NCBI GenBank assembly: GCA_030272585.1
Contig: BSYQ01000002.1
Location: 4,092,001-4,156,000 of the forward strand
Length of the DNA stretch: 64,000 nucleotides
Reading direction: 5' to 3'
DNA from: Bryopsis sp. KO-2023
Lineage: Eukaryota > Chlorophyta > Ulvophyceae > Bryopsidales > Bryopsidaceae
Numbering within the stretch: the first letter of the stretch is position 1; each line of letters begins with the position of its first letter. Shown here piece after piece: positions 20,606-31,461 of this stretch. The translations under genes were made by a program, and so were the position numbers. Under the pieces are notes generated by a model. It did not search any database, had not been told where the DNA came from, and saw nothing but the letters and a program-made list of their open reading frames with translations.

Positions 20606-21662
20606 GCAAGGGCAACATGGGGGGGACCCAGCTACAGCCTTCGACCTACAAGCTATGCAGCAAACGATACTACAGCTCCAAGGCGAACTGCAACATCTAC
20701 GACAGACGGCAGACCACGCAGAGGCTAACAGGAATGCTCAGCTACAACAAGCGATTCACCAAGTGGTGCAACAGCAGCAACAGCCGGCCCCTGCACTGAA
20801 TAGGGCTCGTGCTACTCCACCAGAAACCTGGCATGGAGAGCCAAGGGATTTGCCGTTAAACGAATGGCAAGTCCAGCTTCAAACTTATTTCGAAGTGACG
20901 GCTACGCATGACCCACAGCAACAGGTGTTGGTTGCTGCAGGGAACCTGAGAGGTGCAGCAGGAACCTGGTGGCGTGCTCGGTTTGAAGCGTCGGTGGCTG
21001 GAGATAGAGCATTGCCGGGCACGTTGGAGGCTCTCATTAGAGACCTACGGCAACAATTCGGAAGAGCTCACGAAAATCGAAATTTCCGAAGGGATTGGGC
21101 GCAACTGCGACAAGGAGAGACATCCGTGGCCGACTATACGCATAGGTTCTGTCGCCTCATGCTGCAAATAGAGGACAGCAATCCCGGGGAGAAACTCTTC
21201 CGTTATTTGGAGGGGTTGAATGTGCGATTGCGAATGAAGGTGGAGGTAGAAGCTCCGCGAGACCTCGAGCATGCTATGGAGTTAGCGGCCACATGGGAAG
21301 GACCACAGGAGTATTACAGGCGAAGCCGAGAAAGGGGCAGAAGCGGGAGCCGTCGAAGAGAAGAGTCTCAGGGACGAAGTAGCAGCAGACACAGGAGTGG
21401 CAGCCGAGGAAGGAGCAGGGACCGGGACTACTCCTACGACTATACTCCTGCTACACCTCAGCACTACAGCGGAGACCGAATGGAAATGGGGAGCACCCAA
21501 CATAAACGAGTCCACTGGGCGGACCAGAAACGAAGAAGACCAAGGTCAGGAACCCCAGTACCAAATCGATCTCGCAGCAACAGCCGTGATCGACCCGAGA
21601 GACGAAGATGTTTCCGTTGTGGGAAGATGGGCCATTTGAAGGCCCAATGCCGGGAAAACTAA
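20589..21662 (+). CDS. gag: Gag-like polyprotein of a Ty3/Gypsy-type retroelement
   Basis: The ATG at 20589 (Met-Ala-Asp-His) gives 357 residues. Order: Gln-rich coiled-coil N-terminus (residues 10-80); capsid-like domain with PETWHGEPRDLPLNEWQVQL and GAAGTWWRARFE (about 90-150), LEALIRDLRQQFG and a YTHRFCRLMLQI helix; a long Arg/Ser-rich basic region (about 230-340); and a CCHC zinc knuckle CFRCGKMGHLKAQC near the end. This is the standard Gag layout (retrotrans_gag plus zf-CCHC) used to package element RNA. Protease, reverse transcriptase and integrase do not follow in any frame. A splice donor (GTAAGT at 21717) lies 54 bp after the stop. It is either an orphan Gag fragment or a domesticated gene. 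The 205-bp LTRs nearby do not flank it. Confidence 0.85.
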   Translation: MADHNEQGQHGGDPATAFDLQAMQQTILQLQGELQHLRQTADHAEANRNAQLQQAIHQVVQQQQQPAPALNRARATPPETWHGEPRDLPLNEWQVQLQTYFEVTATHDPQQQVLVAAGNLRGAAGTWWRARFEASVAGDRALPGTLEALIRDLRQQFGRAHENRNFRRDWAQLRQGETSVADYTHRFCRLMLQIEDSNPGEKLFRYLEGLNVRLRMKVEVEAPRDLEHAMELAATWEGPQEYYRRSRERGRSGSRRREESQGRSSSRHRSGSRGRSRDRDYSYDYTPATPQHYSGDRMEMGSTQHKRVHWADQKRRRPRSGTPVPNRSRSNSRDRPERRRCFRCGKMGHLKAQCREN

Positions 21663-21767
21663 AATGGCCGGGAACCGGAGGGGTCGACTTTAACTTATTG
21701 GAATTGAAATTTTGAAGTAAGTAAAAATATCTCCTTGGTCTCGGAAATCTTTTGGTATGTTTTGTAG

Positions 21768-21837
21768 CGTGATCGGAGCACTCAGCATGTCGTCAGAGGC
21801 CGGCAAAGTCGTCAGTTTGTTAGCTAATCGGATTCCG
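21768..21837 (+). CDS. Candidate exon, duplicated pair member 1
   Basis: Bounded by TTTTGTAG and CCG|GTAAGTAC, both good splice sites. After one leading base it reads 23 codons, VIGALSMSSEAGKVV and so on, ending in phase 0. The next candidate exon encodes a clearly similar peptide with the same entry and exit phases. The protein and its other exons are not identified. Confidence 0.5.
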
Positions 21838-21954
21838 GTAAGTACAAAAGTTTTTCCTTTTTCGGTATTTTCAAACCATAACTTACTCTATACTTGTCCA
21901 AATTAATAATTTTTGGTATGTACATGTATCTACAAGAGTAGCCCTATCTTCTAG

Positions 21955-22030
21955 AAAAAACAAAGTTTCGATCGGAGCACTCAGCAACTCGTCAGACGCT
22001 GCCAAAGTCGTCGGTTTGTCACGGTTTCAG
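21955..22030 (+). CDS. Candidate exon, duplicated pair member 2
   Basis: Bounded by CCCTATCTTCTAG and TTTCAG|GTGAGC. After one leading base it reads 25 codons including SIGALSNSSDAAKVVGL, matching VIGALSMSSEAGKVVSL of the exon 117 bp upstream. The two DNA copies (21771-21822 and 21970-22021) are about 80% identical over 52 bp. Both enter with one base and leave in phase 0, so joining one to the other would break the frame. That fits mutually exclusive exons or independent use. An LTR element is inserted 50 bp downstream. Confidence 0.5.
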
Positions 22031-22080
22031 GTGAGCTCCAAAGATAAGGAATAATATAGGCGACGTGCCGGCAAACATTT

Positions 22081-22285
22081 TGTTACGACTGTCAGGGTTA
22101 ACAGCAGTGTCCTAGACACGGGTCTTGTCGGTACCGGTCGGACTGGGAAGGGTCATTTCAAGGTGGCCGTTAAAAGCCTACGAACGTTTGTTTGTGTAAT
22201 CAATATTCTGAGTTCTCCAACGCCCTCCTCCTGTACCCTGTGCACCAAGTGTGTGCTCCACCCCCTTTCCCTCGGAGCTGTGACA
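22081..22285 (+). repeat. 5' LTR (205 bp)
   Basis: Starts TGTTACGACTGTCAGGG and ends CTCGGAGCTGTGACA, with TG...CA termini. By eye it is identical to 29052-29256. No clear TATA box. It is preceded by target duplication CATTT. Confidence 0.95.
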
Positions 22286-22286
22286 A

Positions 22287-22311
22287 TGGTTTCGGAGCCG
22301 TGGTCGAACCT
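22287..22311 (+). promoter_or_regulatory. Primer-binding site of the LTR element
   Basis: Starts with TGG one base after the 5' LTR, and its reverse complement ends ...GGCTCCGAAACCA after a GGTTCGA T-loop motif. It is thus complementary to a tRNA 3' end reaching into the T arm. The tRNA identity cannot be fixed from this window. Confidence 0.75.
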
Positions 22312-23736
22312 AGCGCAAAGGTTCGAGGTCTTGGGGCAGCTCGCGAGGAAAGGAACCCTTTAGGGACGAAGATCTTAAAGAGAGAAGATCCCAAGGGAAA
22401 GAGCTTAGGGTAAAAGGAGTTGAGAGGAGGACGCGCCAAGTTTGGGCTTAAAAACGACGCTTCAAGGAGCGACACGGCGCGGGTATGTGAGCAAAGTCGA
22501 AGAGGAAGCTTGGAGTTGCGTTTGGTGGCGTCTGGAAAAACAAGGTGCTGGAGATCTATAGATCTGCATTTTCCAAGACTAATACCCAAGCAGTTTTGGG
22601 GTTTCTCGACTTAACCTAACGTAAAGGAGAGCTGAAAGTTGTAGTGGAGGTCCAGGAGTTTCGACCAGGAAGGCGAAGTTCGAAGTTTAACTACCAGGTC
22701 GAAGATCTGCAGTAAAAGGTGCAGAATTCCTAGAACCACAGGAGAAGGGTCGAACCTAGGTTAAAAGGTCGATCCTAGACGACAGCAGGGCCGACGGAAG
22801 GAGTCGACCCAGGTCGCAGCACCAGTTGACCCAGAGTGTCTGCAGGCGACCGTGGCGGCCAAAGCTACAGGAGCGTTTGGAAGCTCTGTGGCAGAAGTAC
22901 TGTATGTCGGACATGCAGTTGGCGAAGGTGTGAGAAGTGTGACAGACGAAGAAGCCAGGCGAACAACGCGCAGTGAGACTACGAGCGGGCGTTCACTATG
23001 GCGCTGGTCACTTCGATCATTGGATGACGCAGTGCTGCCGACAACAGAGGCTGGAAAAAGGCCAGGTCGTTGAAGTATGGCTGTGCAACGTGATTGAAGG
23101 CTGGTACAGGCAGATCGAAATTATACTGGAGTCGACAGGAAGCAGCAGTGCGAATAGGAGTGGTTGTGACGAGAAGGTTGTATACGACAGAGAGCATAAG
23201 TGACCTCTGAGTCGGCGAGAGTGTAAAAGAGGTGGTCGATGGTTTACAGAAAGTGAACGATCACTAATGGAGCCAACTCTGAAGGGAGAAAAAGTCGAAG
23301 TCTAAGCCACTGGTGGGACTGAGCGACTGTTGTGGTCGTCAACCGACAAAGGAACAGCCAAGGAGCCGATGGATGAAGTGGATTGTTGGAAGCAGTGAAC
23401 CTGCAGTGGATTATTGAAGGCTGGGAACCTATGAGCAAATGAAATACAGGAGGAGCCTGAGGGGCTGATTTCTATACTGCTGAGGATTTCTTGCTGATAA
23501 TCTATCAAGACCAATAGTCCTGAAGTCAAGCAAATGGTGAAAAGAAAAAGAAAGAAGGCTGATGGATGTTGGGAGCTGTTGTGTACTACATAAAGATCGA
23601 TGTCTGAATTGGAAGGAAGACTCTTTTGTGCCAAAGGGAATTGTCTGGGTTGAAAGGGATCTGTAGCTCAATAAACTCATGAACAGAAGTTGCTGGAGAA
23701 GTAACCAGAGCTGAGCCAGGATGATCCACAGGAAGA

Positions 23737-23892
23737 AAACACTGGCCTTGGTTTTCGTAACCGGCAGTGGAGTCAGGAGCATCAAGAGCAAAACACCGAG
23801 TATGGTTTCTGTAACCAGCGGTAGTGCCTGGAGCATCTGCAGACAAACACTGACCTTGGTTTCTGTAACCGGCAGTGGGGCCTGAAAATACA
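23737..23892. repeat. Three tandem units of about 54 bp in the LTR element
   Basis: Units begin AACACTGGCCTTGG, AACACCGAGTATGG and AACACTGACCTTGG (23737, 23791, 23846), each followed by TTTC/TCGTAACC-GG/GC-GTAG-like sequence. Since 54 is a multiple of three, they keep an 18-residue repeat open on the minus strand, but no gene is evident. Confidence 0.7.
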
Positions 23893-26800
23893 AGTGGTAA
23901 CCGGGACAATGGCCAAAAGTTCAGTCAAGAAGAAGAGGAGAAACTGGGGGAATACATATATTGGAGAGAGATAATCGAGAGTAGTGGGAGCCAGTGGTGA
24001 TGGAGTCGAAGAACACATTCCAGTCAAGGCAGTAATGGAGTAACCTGAGGTGCTATTTGATGGGGGACAAATGACATATACCCAGACCAGCTCGCATGGC
24101 GGTGGTGGAAGAAGTATGGACATTATGTGGCAGCTCGTCAAAAGCGATAAAATATTGTGGAGGTACTCATTGGTTGACCTATCAAGAGTCGCGAGATTGT
24201 GAAATCCGAAGAGTACATTGGAGGAGTATCTCAAGGCCAGGCCGGGGATACACGCTCAGCCTCGAATGTGACTAATACAAGTCTATGTTGGAAATGCCCA
24301 ACAAGGGAAAAAGCAAGATATCAAGACCGGATCACAATGTATGGAAGGAGCAATGAAGATTGCACCGACACTTTAATGTGATTTTTCGAAACCAGAAGGA
24401 GTTTGTGGAAACCGCGAGAAGAGTGGAAGATGGAATAAGAGAAGGTATCACGCGGGATACATATGCATCAGAATGAAGACGATAATATTGTTGATCAGAA
24501 GAATGGTTGAAGAAGCCAAAGGAGAATTAACAAGTGAAGGAAGAATCATGGAAAGACGAGTGGAAAGCGTAATACGGACATGGATTCTTCAACTGCTGCT
24601 GGAGAGAAGTAAAGAAAAAGATTTATGTGGAAACCTACCGCAATATGATTGGAGGAAGAGGATATACCTTCAAGGAAAAAAACAGGTGGAGGTATCTATG
24701 GAAATACCTGATCGGAAGGGAGATTCTACATGGACGCGGACACTTGTTTGTGGGACTGTTGATACTATAACACCGCATACTATGAAGGAGTGCAATGTGT
24801 CGGGAAGAATGTTGTCTTAATGAAGCTGGTGGCCGAGAAGGATTGCTGGGCTGAACCAAGCGGTAGTGGCTGGACTACCGAGAAGCAAAAATTGGTGGTG
24901 CAATAAAAAGGCCGGAAACCTTGAGCGAGGATGGCATTTTCGGGCAGCAACTGTTTATTGTACGAAGGGGGGAGCTGGAACCTCGTCCAGCAAAGGGGAG
25001 GAGGATGTATCATGGAGGGAATGGTGTGATTATTTTACGCAGCGCAGTTTTTCCCAACTTTGACGCGCGAAAGATAACCTGTGAAACCGCAGCGATGCAT
25101 CCATGGGAAGATGGATGTTATAAGCGCGAACATGGAACCATTCAAGCAGAAGGAAGGAGTAGATGATTGGCGAAGCGCGCTACTTGAAGAAATACTGTGA
25201 AGTGTGGTGGTAGAGTGACCAACTACTGCTGGACTGATCCAGTAAAGCCATATCTACTGCTGCAACCTCTAAAACCAAGTGAGATCTCAATGGAAATTGC
25301 CGGGCGATGTGGCTGAGTGCCAGTGACCCCTTTGCAAAGAAGATCACTTGGGTAACCGTGATTAAAACTGGTGGTGGTGGAGGACAATTGGATGGGGGTG
25401 CCAACCTTACAATTGTGCCAACATCGGTGGTGATCAACACTTGACTGGAGCTCTGTATGATGAGGATTGAACATGTTTTTATGGACAGAGTGGACTTTTG
25501 GAAGGAATGATTAACGACCCTCAAGCATGTGTTTAAACCTTCGCTGGAGCGAAGTATATCTTGACCTTGCAGTCTTGACGATGGGTGAATGTAAATTTGG
25601 TGACCATAGTCAGTGGGACTGAAGGGTAAAGGGAGTAATCACACGGAGATGGTACGACCCGACCATCCCGACAATTCCTTGGGAGAATTTCGAGCAACTG
25701 CTGAAAGCCTACCCGCTATGTGTTCCAACCGTGATTGGCACTTGATTTATATCATTGCTATCACATGTTCCAGCATGGTGTGCGGTGATAAAAGGCTTTG
25801 GCTGATGACCAAAAGAAGGTGCTGAAGTGGAGAAATGCTGGAAATAATGTGATTCTGGAGGAAGTGCCTTGTTCATCAAGCGTTAGCGAAAAGTACTACT
25901 CAGAAGGAGTGGTTCCGGCGGAAGATAAGGTACTCACTACCGACGGAAATACTTTTGGCGAGCAGGTAGCGATTACATCATGTTTGCATCAGAACTGGAA
26001 ATATTCTTAGGAGGAACACGCAAATTCTGATGAATGGAGTTTGGAGTATATATACCCAACGCGTTGTTGTATTTCCCGGAGATTTTCAGTTGGATACATG
26101 GATGAACTTCAAGCAAAATGATGGTAAAGAAATTCTGGAGCAGAAGTCATCTACATGGAGTTGGTTACGCTCTTATAATCAGTTCGGACACCATTGCCTA
26201 GCCGCTGTTTAGCGATGTCACAATGGCAGGTGTGCATTTCGGTAGCCTCAAGTCGAACTGAGTGTAGATACGTCAAGTATAAAATGGAGAGAAGGAAATC
26301 GCATGAGGGCTGAAGAAAATACATTGTCGAAAAGAAGCACGACCGGGTGACGACCGGTGGTGGCACCATATGTTTGGCACAAACCAATCGCTGGTGGACT
26401 ATTGCCGACGGGATGCTTTGGAGGATGGCAAACTATTGTGGAACGGTTGTCTTAAGAAGCAGCTGGTCCATCGGTATCTTCAGGATTGGTGGAGACGGCG
26501 AACGTGGTGGTCAGTGCGACTTGTACATGCATATTTGTGCCGTGGAGGTGCAAATGGAGTGCTATTCGACGATGAGGTTATCAAAGGGAGTCCCGATATG
26601 AGTAGGAGTATTTGTGTTATAAATAAAATGGAATACTCAGGGTTGAACGTCAATTCCCTCCGCAACTCGACAACTCTGATGGCGTGCTGGCCTGGAGTAT
26701 GTTTGGCGAGAGTTTGCGGCCGAGTCATTTATCATGACGATGGTGGATGGATTACCTCAGATGTGGGATACATCTGGAGGCTACTGGATGGGAGGAAGCT

Positions 26801-27454
26801 ATTATGCCTACCGGGCCCGGTCCGCGTGTAGAGCAGATGGACGGTGTTGATGCGCTGTAAAGCGACCTACTTGTTCTCGCCTACAAGGGACGCGTGTTCA
26901 CTCCCGGTGACCGGTATTGACGATCGTAAAAACCTTTGGTGATATTGTGTTTTTGCAAGTTTTAAAACATCTGGTCAAGATGCCATGCGAAGAAATCACG
27001 ACAGGTGGAGTCCGGACGCTGTCATCCGGAGTTGATATGTTGTGTGCATCCGACAACAGTGCAACGTTTCCCTTGGTCAAGGGTTGGACAGAATTGCGCA
27101 CTGGAGCTGTCGAGGCAAACAAAGACTCCTCTTTTTGGGAGCTAGATGGTAATGTGTTTTTGCAGAGAAATACTCTGATGTTTTCACCACATGCGGATAA
27201 CCAAACACCCGAATGTGGATTATCTCGTGAATTTGGGGTGGTGATGGATGTCGCACGATGGTGTGGTTGGTGATGCTTTTGTGTGAAAGTAAAATGGGTT
27301 TTGGTACCATAAATCTGTTGGTTTCTTTCAGCAGTTGGATCTATAACTATTTCGAATATCTATTGTTTCTGGACATTAATAGATGCCTGTTCTTACTTGT
27401 GTTGTATCTCAGTGGATAAAGAAAGAGTTGGAAAACTGGAAACTGGGAAACTGG

Positions 27455-27557
27455 AAAACTGGTTCTATGAGATTCATTGGGTTACTATGAATTAGGACCT
27501 GTGGATAAACTGGTTTTATGAGGTTCATTGGGTGTATATGAATTAGGACCTGTGGAT
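27455..27557 (+). repeat. Two tandem 52-bp units in the LTR element
   Basis: Both contain AAACTGGTT, TTCATTGGGT and ATGAATTAGGACCTGTGGAT, differing at a handful of positions. Confidence 0.8.
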
Positions 27558-29051
27558 TGAGCTACAACTGAAACAAGTGAGAAGTATTGCTTTGGGGATA
27601 GTGGAACATCCTGAACTTGGACGGATGGTATGTTTTTATTGTTCGCCGGATGGAAAAAAGAGGTGTTTTTCCCGTTTATCGGATGTGAACAGTGGTTGTT
27701 CTACGGCTGACGATAGTGGTCAGTTGCAGGTTTTTCTAAGTTTTGTTGAGTGGAAATAGCCTGATCTTCAACAGTAACATTAGTAGTAGAAAAAGGGCAG
27801 AAACAAGAAAGGAAGTGAAAAGGATTTTTGAGGATGTTAGAAACACCGGTGCTTGTGAAGAAATATAGAACAAGTGGAAATTCTGATAGAAATGGAAAGT
27901 ATCTATCAAATTGAAAAATGAGACGCGCTGCAGAAAAATCGAATTGAACATAGTGATGGGGTGTTATCTATGTGTCGAAAAGCGATAGAGAGGAACAATA
28001 GCAGAGGTTCTTGGAATTGCGCAGAAGTAGAATTTCTGATCAAAAGAGAAAGCAAGACCTGTGTGTGACAGAGGAAGTGCTGGAAATGATTTTGTGGAAA
28101 CACTATAGCCAGATTTTTTGTTCGAAACTCAGATTAGCTCGTGTTTAGCAGTGAGTTCGAGACACTCCAGTCGAATTGGCAGAAGTGCTTGGTGGATGAT
28201 GTGTTTGGTGCCACTTGAAGTTGGAAATGAAAATGGAGTGGGGTCTTGGCAGAAATGGTGAATTCCGTAAGCGAAAGAAAAGATATCGCAAAGGTCATAT
28301 TTCAGTGCAAATGTTCCTCGCAGTGGCGGAAGTTAACCGGAGATATGTCGAAAGGAGCAATCAAGGAGTATGTGCGGATTAAGCTAAAAATCCAGGCATA
28401 CCGAGAAAGAAAGAAAAAAAACAACTGTGGCGTCAGTAACACATTGGCCATATGCTGGAAGCTAGTGGCAAGGACATATCATGACCTGGAGAACGTATTA
28501 AGCAAGGAGTTCAACGGCAGCGGATTGACCACGGAACGTGGTATGGGACGCGATTCATGGAAGTGGTTCCGATATGTCGAGCGTGTGATCTTCCATGGAC
28601 CAAGATTAGCATGCGTTTGAACTGGAAGCACTCGTCACAGGTGGATATGATTTCCTATGATCCAAGGAAAGCGAAAGCCGATACTTTTGTATCTGTGAGA
28701 GAAGCTCTTGGATAATAGCCGGCACGGATGATACTCGAGTTGACGGTGGTTGCAAGGAGGAATGGAGTGGCGGACTTAAGTCTGCGACGGTAGTCAGCCA
28801 GCTCGAGCCAGTGTTACAACGGCTTGGAGAAAAGACTAGTTTAAAGAGTGCAGAAAGAGGGAAATGCGTGAGTTTTTGTTTGTTCGGTTGATTGTTTCTA
28901 AGGGGTTTTCGAAATGACTTTTATGGTGATTAAATGCGAAACATGTTGTTTGGAGAGGTAGAGTCGATAATGGATAGACTTTATATTATCTTGATTTTCT
29001 TAGTTCGACGAGCCCGACCGAGGACGGTTTTTAGTCTCATCGGGTGGTGAT

Positions 29052-29256
29052 TGTTACGACTGTCAGGGTTAACAGCAGTGTCCTAGACACGGGTCTTGTC
29101 GGTACCGGTCGGACTGGGAAGGGTCATTTCAAGGTGGCCGTTAAAAGCCTACGAACGTTTGTTTGTGTAATCAATATTCTGAGTTCTCCAACGCCCTCCT
29201 CCTGTACCCTGTGCACCAAGTGTGTGCTCCACCCCCTTTCCCTCGGAGCTGTGACA
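29052..29256 (+). repeat. 3' LTR (205 bp)
   Basis: By eye identical to the 5' LTR. It is preceded by the purine-rich CGGGTGGTGA (29041-29050), a weak polypurine-tract candidate, and followed by target duplication CATTT. Confidence 0.95.
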
Positions 29257-29261
29257 CATTT

Positions 29262-30830
29262 ACTACAGAGAAATTACAAGATTGGTCAATTTAATGGGGG
29301 CACGGAACTCGTATGAATAGAAATTTACTCAATGGAACAAACAGAAAAGTCAACACTTATTGAAGATTGAAGTGGGACTAGTCTTTTCTCTATCAAACCA
29401 TCTAAGTTGAGGGCAATCAATGACAACCAAGGTTTTGACATTTCAGTCAATTAAAACGAGTAGGGGTCGATCCGTCAAAACATTTTTAAAGAGGTTCTAG
29501 ACCCATACATATGTTTGATTTTACTTAAAATCATATTATCGGACGTCTAAACACTATCAACCCAACATTGCTCATGTTGATTGTTGATTTTTTAGGGGCA
29601 AACATTAGGGTTATTTTGGCTGGGATGGTTGCTGATTGGGGTTCTTTCTTTCGTGGTAATATCAAGTGATACGGATAAAAACAAAGAGTTATCACAAAAG
29701 GCCGCGATAGTTTACGCCCGATCCAAAGATACGCAAACATTGCGTTTTTTAATGGTGAATCGAGAGGGGTTATTCGTTCTGTTGGATCAAGCAAAGGTGT
29801 TCTTGTCGAGGATGGGAAAACGGATGCTTGATAAACTCTTTACGTTCTAAAATTCTCACTTTTTCGCAGAAGTTAAAGAAAGAAAAGAAAATGTACTTAA
29901 CGTTAACTCAAGAAGAACCGTCACCGATCGCACTTGCTTGCGAACTAAAGAGAATGACCTCCGTAGACGAGGCCTCAACGCATTGCCAAAGAAGATTAAG
30001 GAGCTGGGCCAAATTGTTCAAGCCGAACAGTTATATCGAGTGCGAGTTACGTTGTTTGCCAGCTTGCATCAGCATATATTTGGTTGTGTCTTGGCCAACA
30101 TAATAAATTCGGTTTATGGACGGGACTTTTAAAGTATTACCAAAGCATTTTCCACAAATATATTCCATCCATTCCATCCACACGGAGTAAATGTGTTGCC
30201 TAGTTCCCATTGTTTATGCTCTCTTTATCGAAAAACCAATGGAGTGCTCTGAAACCATCATGGAGGAGTTCAATAATAAGAAAAAGTTCAGTATTCGACC
30301 CAGGTTGTGTTACTCGCATGATTTTGAAACCGTTGCCATGTCGATTCTCATTAAAAATATTCCGCACGTATGAATACAAGGGTGCTTTTTTCATTTCTGC
30401 AAAGGGCATTTGGAAAAGAGCTCAAGAGAAAGGAATAACTAATCCATTAGATCTATTAGATATGATGATGTGCATGCACTCTCGTTCTTTTTCGTTCGAT
30501 GAGTATGACTAAGGTTAAAATTATAGGTAAGCAGGAGTCAAGCAATGTAGTCGCCCCGTCAACCCCAACCATCCATGAAGTTGAAGAGATGTTCCGGACT
30601 ACGGTCATCATGCATGACTACTTTAAGCTGCACCGAATTTTTGCCACCACTATCAATGACGTAGGGTGCTTCTTTGATTTGAACCCGGTTACAGAAAAGA
30701 AAGAATAGAGCAGTAGAGGCAGACGCAACACCGAGTATGTCTTTATGCTGGTGTTGTGGAGCTCGGCTGGGACAATCCCCCAGGCTGGACTATATTTCCA
30801 TCCCCTGTCGGAATTTTCCTGCAGGCTCCA
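29262..30830. other. AT-rich decayed DNA
   Basis: Frames at 29629-29850, 29828-30103, 30210-30512 and 30499-30708 have protein-like composition but no recognised motif, and change phase with respect to each other. I interpret this as an old gene or element broken by indels. Confidence 0.35.
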
Positions 30831-30842
30831 CGAATGCCGTAA

Positions 30843-30959
30843 CTTACGGCCCGTAAGGCGGTTTCCGGTCCCTACACCCACAAGCAGTTGTATGCGGCCG
30901 ACATCGCCACCGATACGAGGGGGAAGGTGGTCTTGGTCGCGCCTGCTAGTAAGAATTAA
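30843..30959 (+). pseudogene. GC-rich unassigned coding fragment
   Basis: After a stop at 30840-30842 the frame reads ARKAVSGPYTHKQLYAADI, then TDTRGKVVLVAPASKN and a stop. Codon composition is GC-rich, unlike its neighbours. No start codon and no recognised family. It could be an exon or a relic of the same foreign-looking material that follows. Confidence 0.3.
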
Positions 30960-31063
30960 AAAAGTAGGAATTTTTTATAACTTCCTTCGAAACTTTAAAA
31001 ACTAACAAAATCTTCTAACTCCCCTTCGAAACTTGCAGACTATTCTCCACGGACGTAACTGAC

Positions 31064-31461
31064 ATGGATCCTACTACCCCCCCCCCCCCCCCCCCCCCCG
31101 GGCCACGACGGGCGCCACTACCCCGCCCCCGACGTCACTTGCCGGCGTCACGGCCACGCCGCTCCGCTATTTTGTATTGATACAAACGCTTGTTTCGTTA
31201 CACTGCACGGAGGGCTTGTGTAGTGGCTTTAGCTGTAACAGCTTGTCCGTTGCCGATCCCCAGAGCGAGGACACTTGGTGGAGGCTTGCACGCCTTGGGG
31301 TTGCCTCGGGATGGCGTCGCTTGATATCGCAGGCAGATTGGAGCTTCATGAGCGCATACGAGCCACGCTACCGAGAGTTGGATGCGGAGGGCCGGACGCC
31401 GCCATCGGCTACTCAGATGCAGATGGTGGTGGCCAAGGGTCTCTCACTTGCCGTAGGTTGA
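31064..31461 (+). pseudogene. GC-rich ORF with a 23-C run near its start
   Basis: The ATG at 31064 (Met-Asp-Pro-Thr-Thr) runs into a 23-base C tract (31077-31099). In that phase the frame closes after about 40 codons. One phase over it stays open to 31461 and reads ATPLRYFVLIQTLVSL, then DTWWRLARLGVASGWRRL, ending MQMVVAKGLSLAVG. A change in C-run length would join the start to the long frame. GC content is well above the flanks, as at 60.2-61.4 kb. No family is recognised. It is either a pseudogene or a frame set by the tract. Confidence 0.35.

Larger units (their letters stand above)
22081..29256 (+). mobile_element. Complete 7.2-kb LTR element without gag or pol
   Basis: Two direct 205-bp LTRs (22081-22285 and 29052-29256), each TGTTACGAC...GCTGTGACA, appear identical base for base. 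CATTT flanks the element on both sides (22076-22080 and 29257-29261). A primer-binding site follows the 5' LTR. The 6.77-kb interior has no frame longer than about 155 codons on either strand and no recognisable protease, RT, RNase H or integrase motif. The longest frames are 26370-26831, 28246-28620 and 24473-24820. Identical LTRs mean recent insertion, so the lack of coding sequence is probably not decay. It resembles large non-coding retrotransposon derivatives copied in trans by a partner's enzymes. Strand is given by the primer-binding site. Confidence 0.85.

Noticed and set aside
23737-23892. CRISPR-like array
   Set aside because: Adjacent imperfect 54-bp tandem units without spacers, inside a eukaryotic LTR element.
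22286-29051. Open frames of 115-153 codons as a divergent gag-pol
   Set aside because: No protease, RT, RNase H or integrase signature, no zinc knuckle and no consistent order of frames.
19019-29256. The Gag gene and the 205-bp LTRs forming one retroelement
   Set aside because: The Gag lies outside the LTR pair, and the LTR element has its own exact target duplication, so they are separate.
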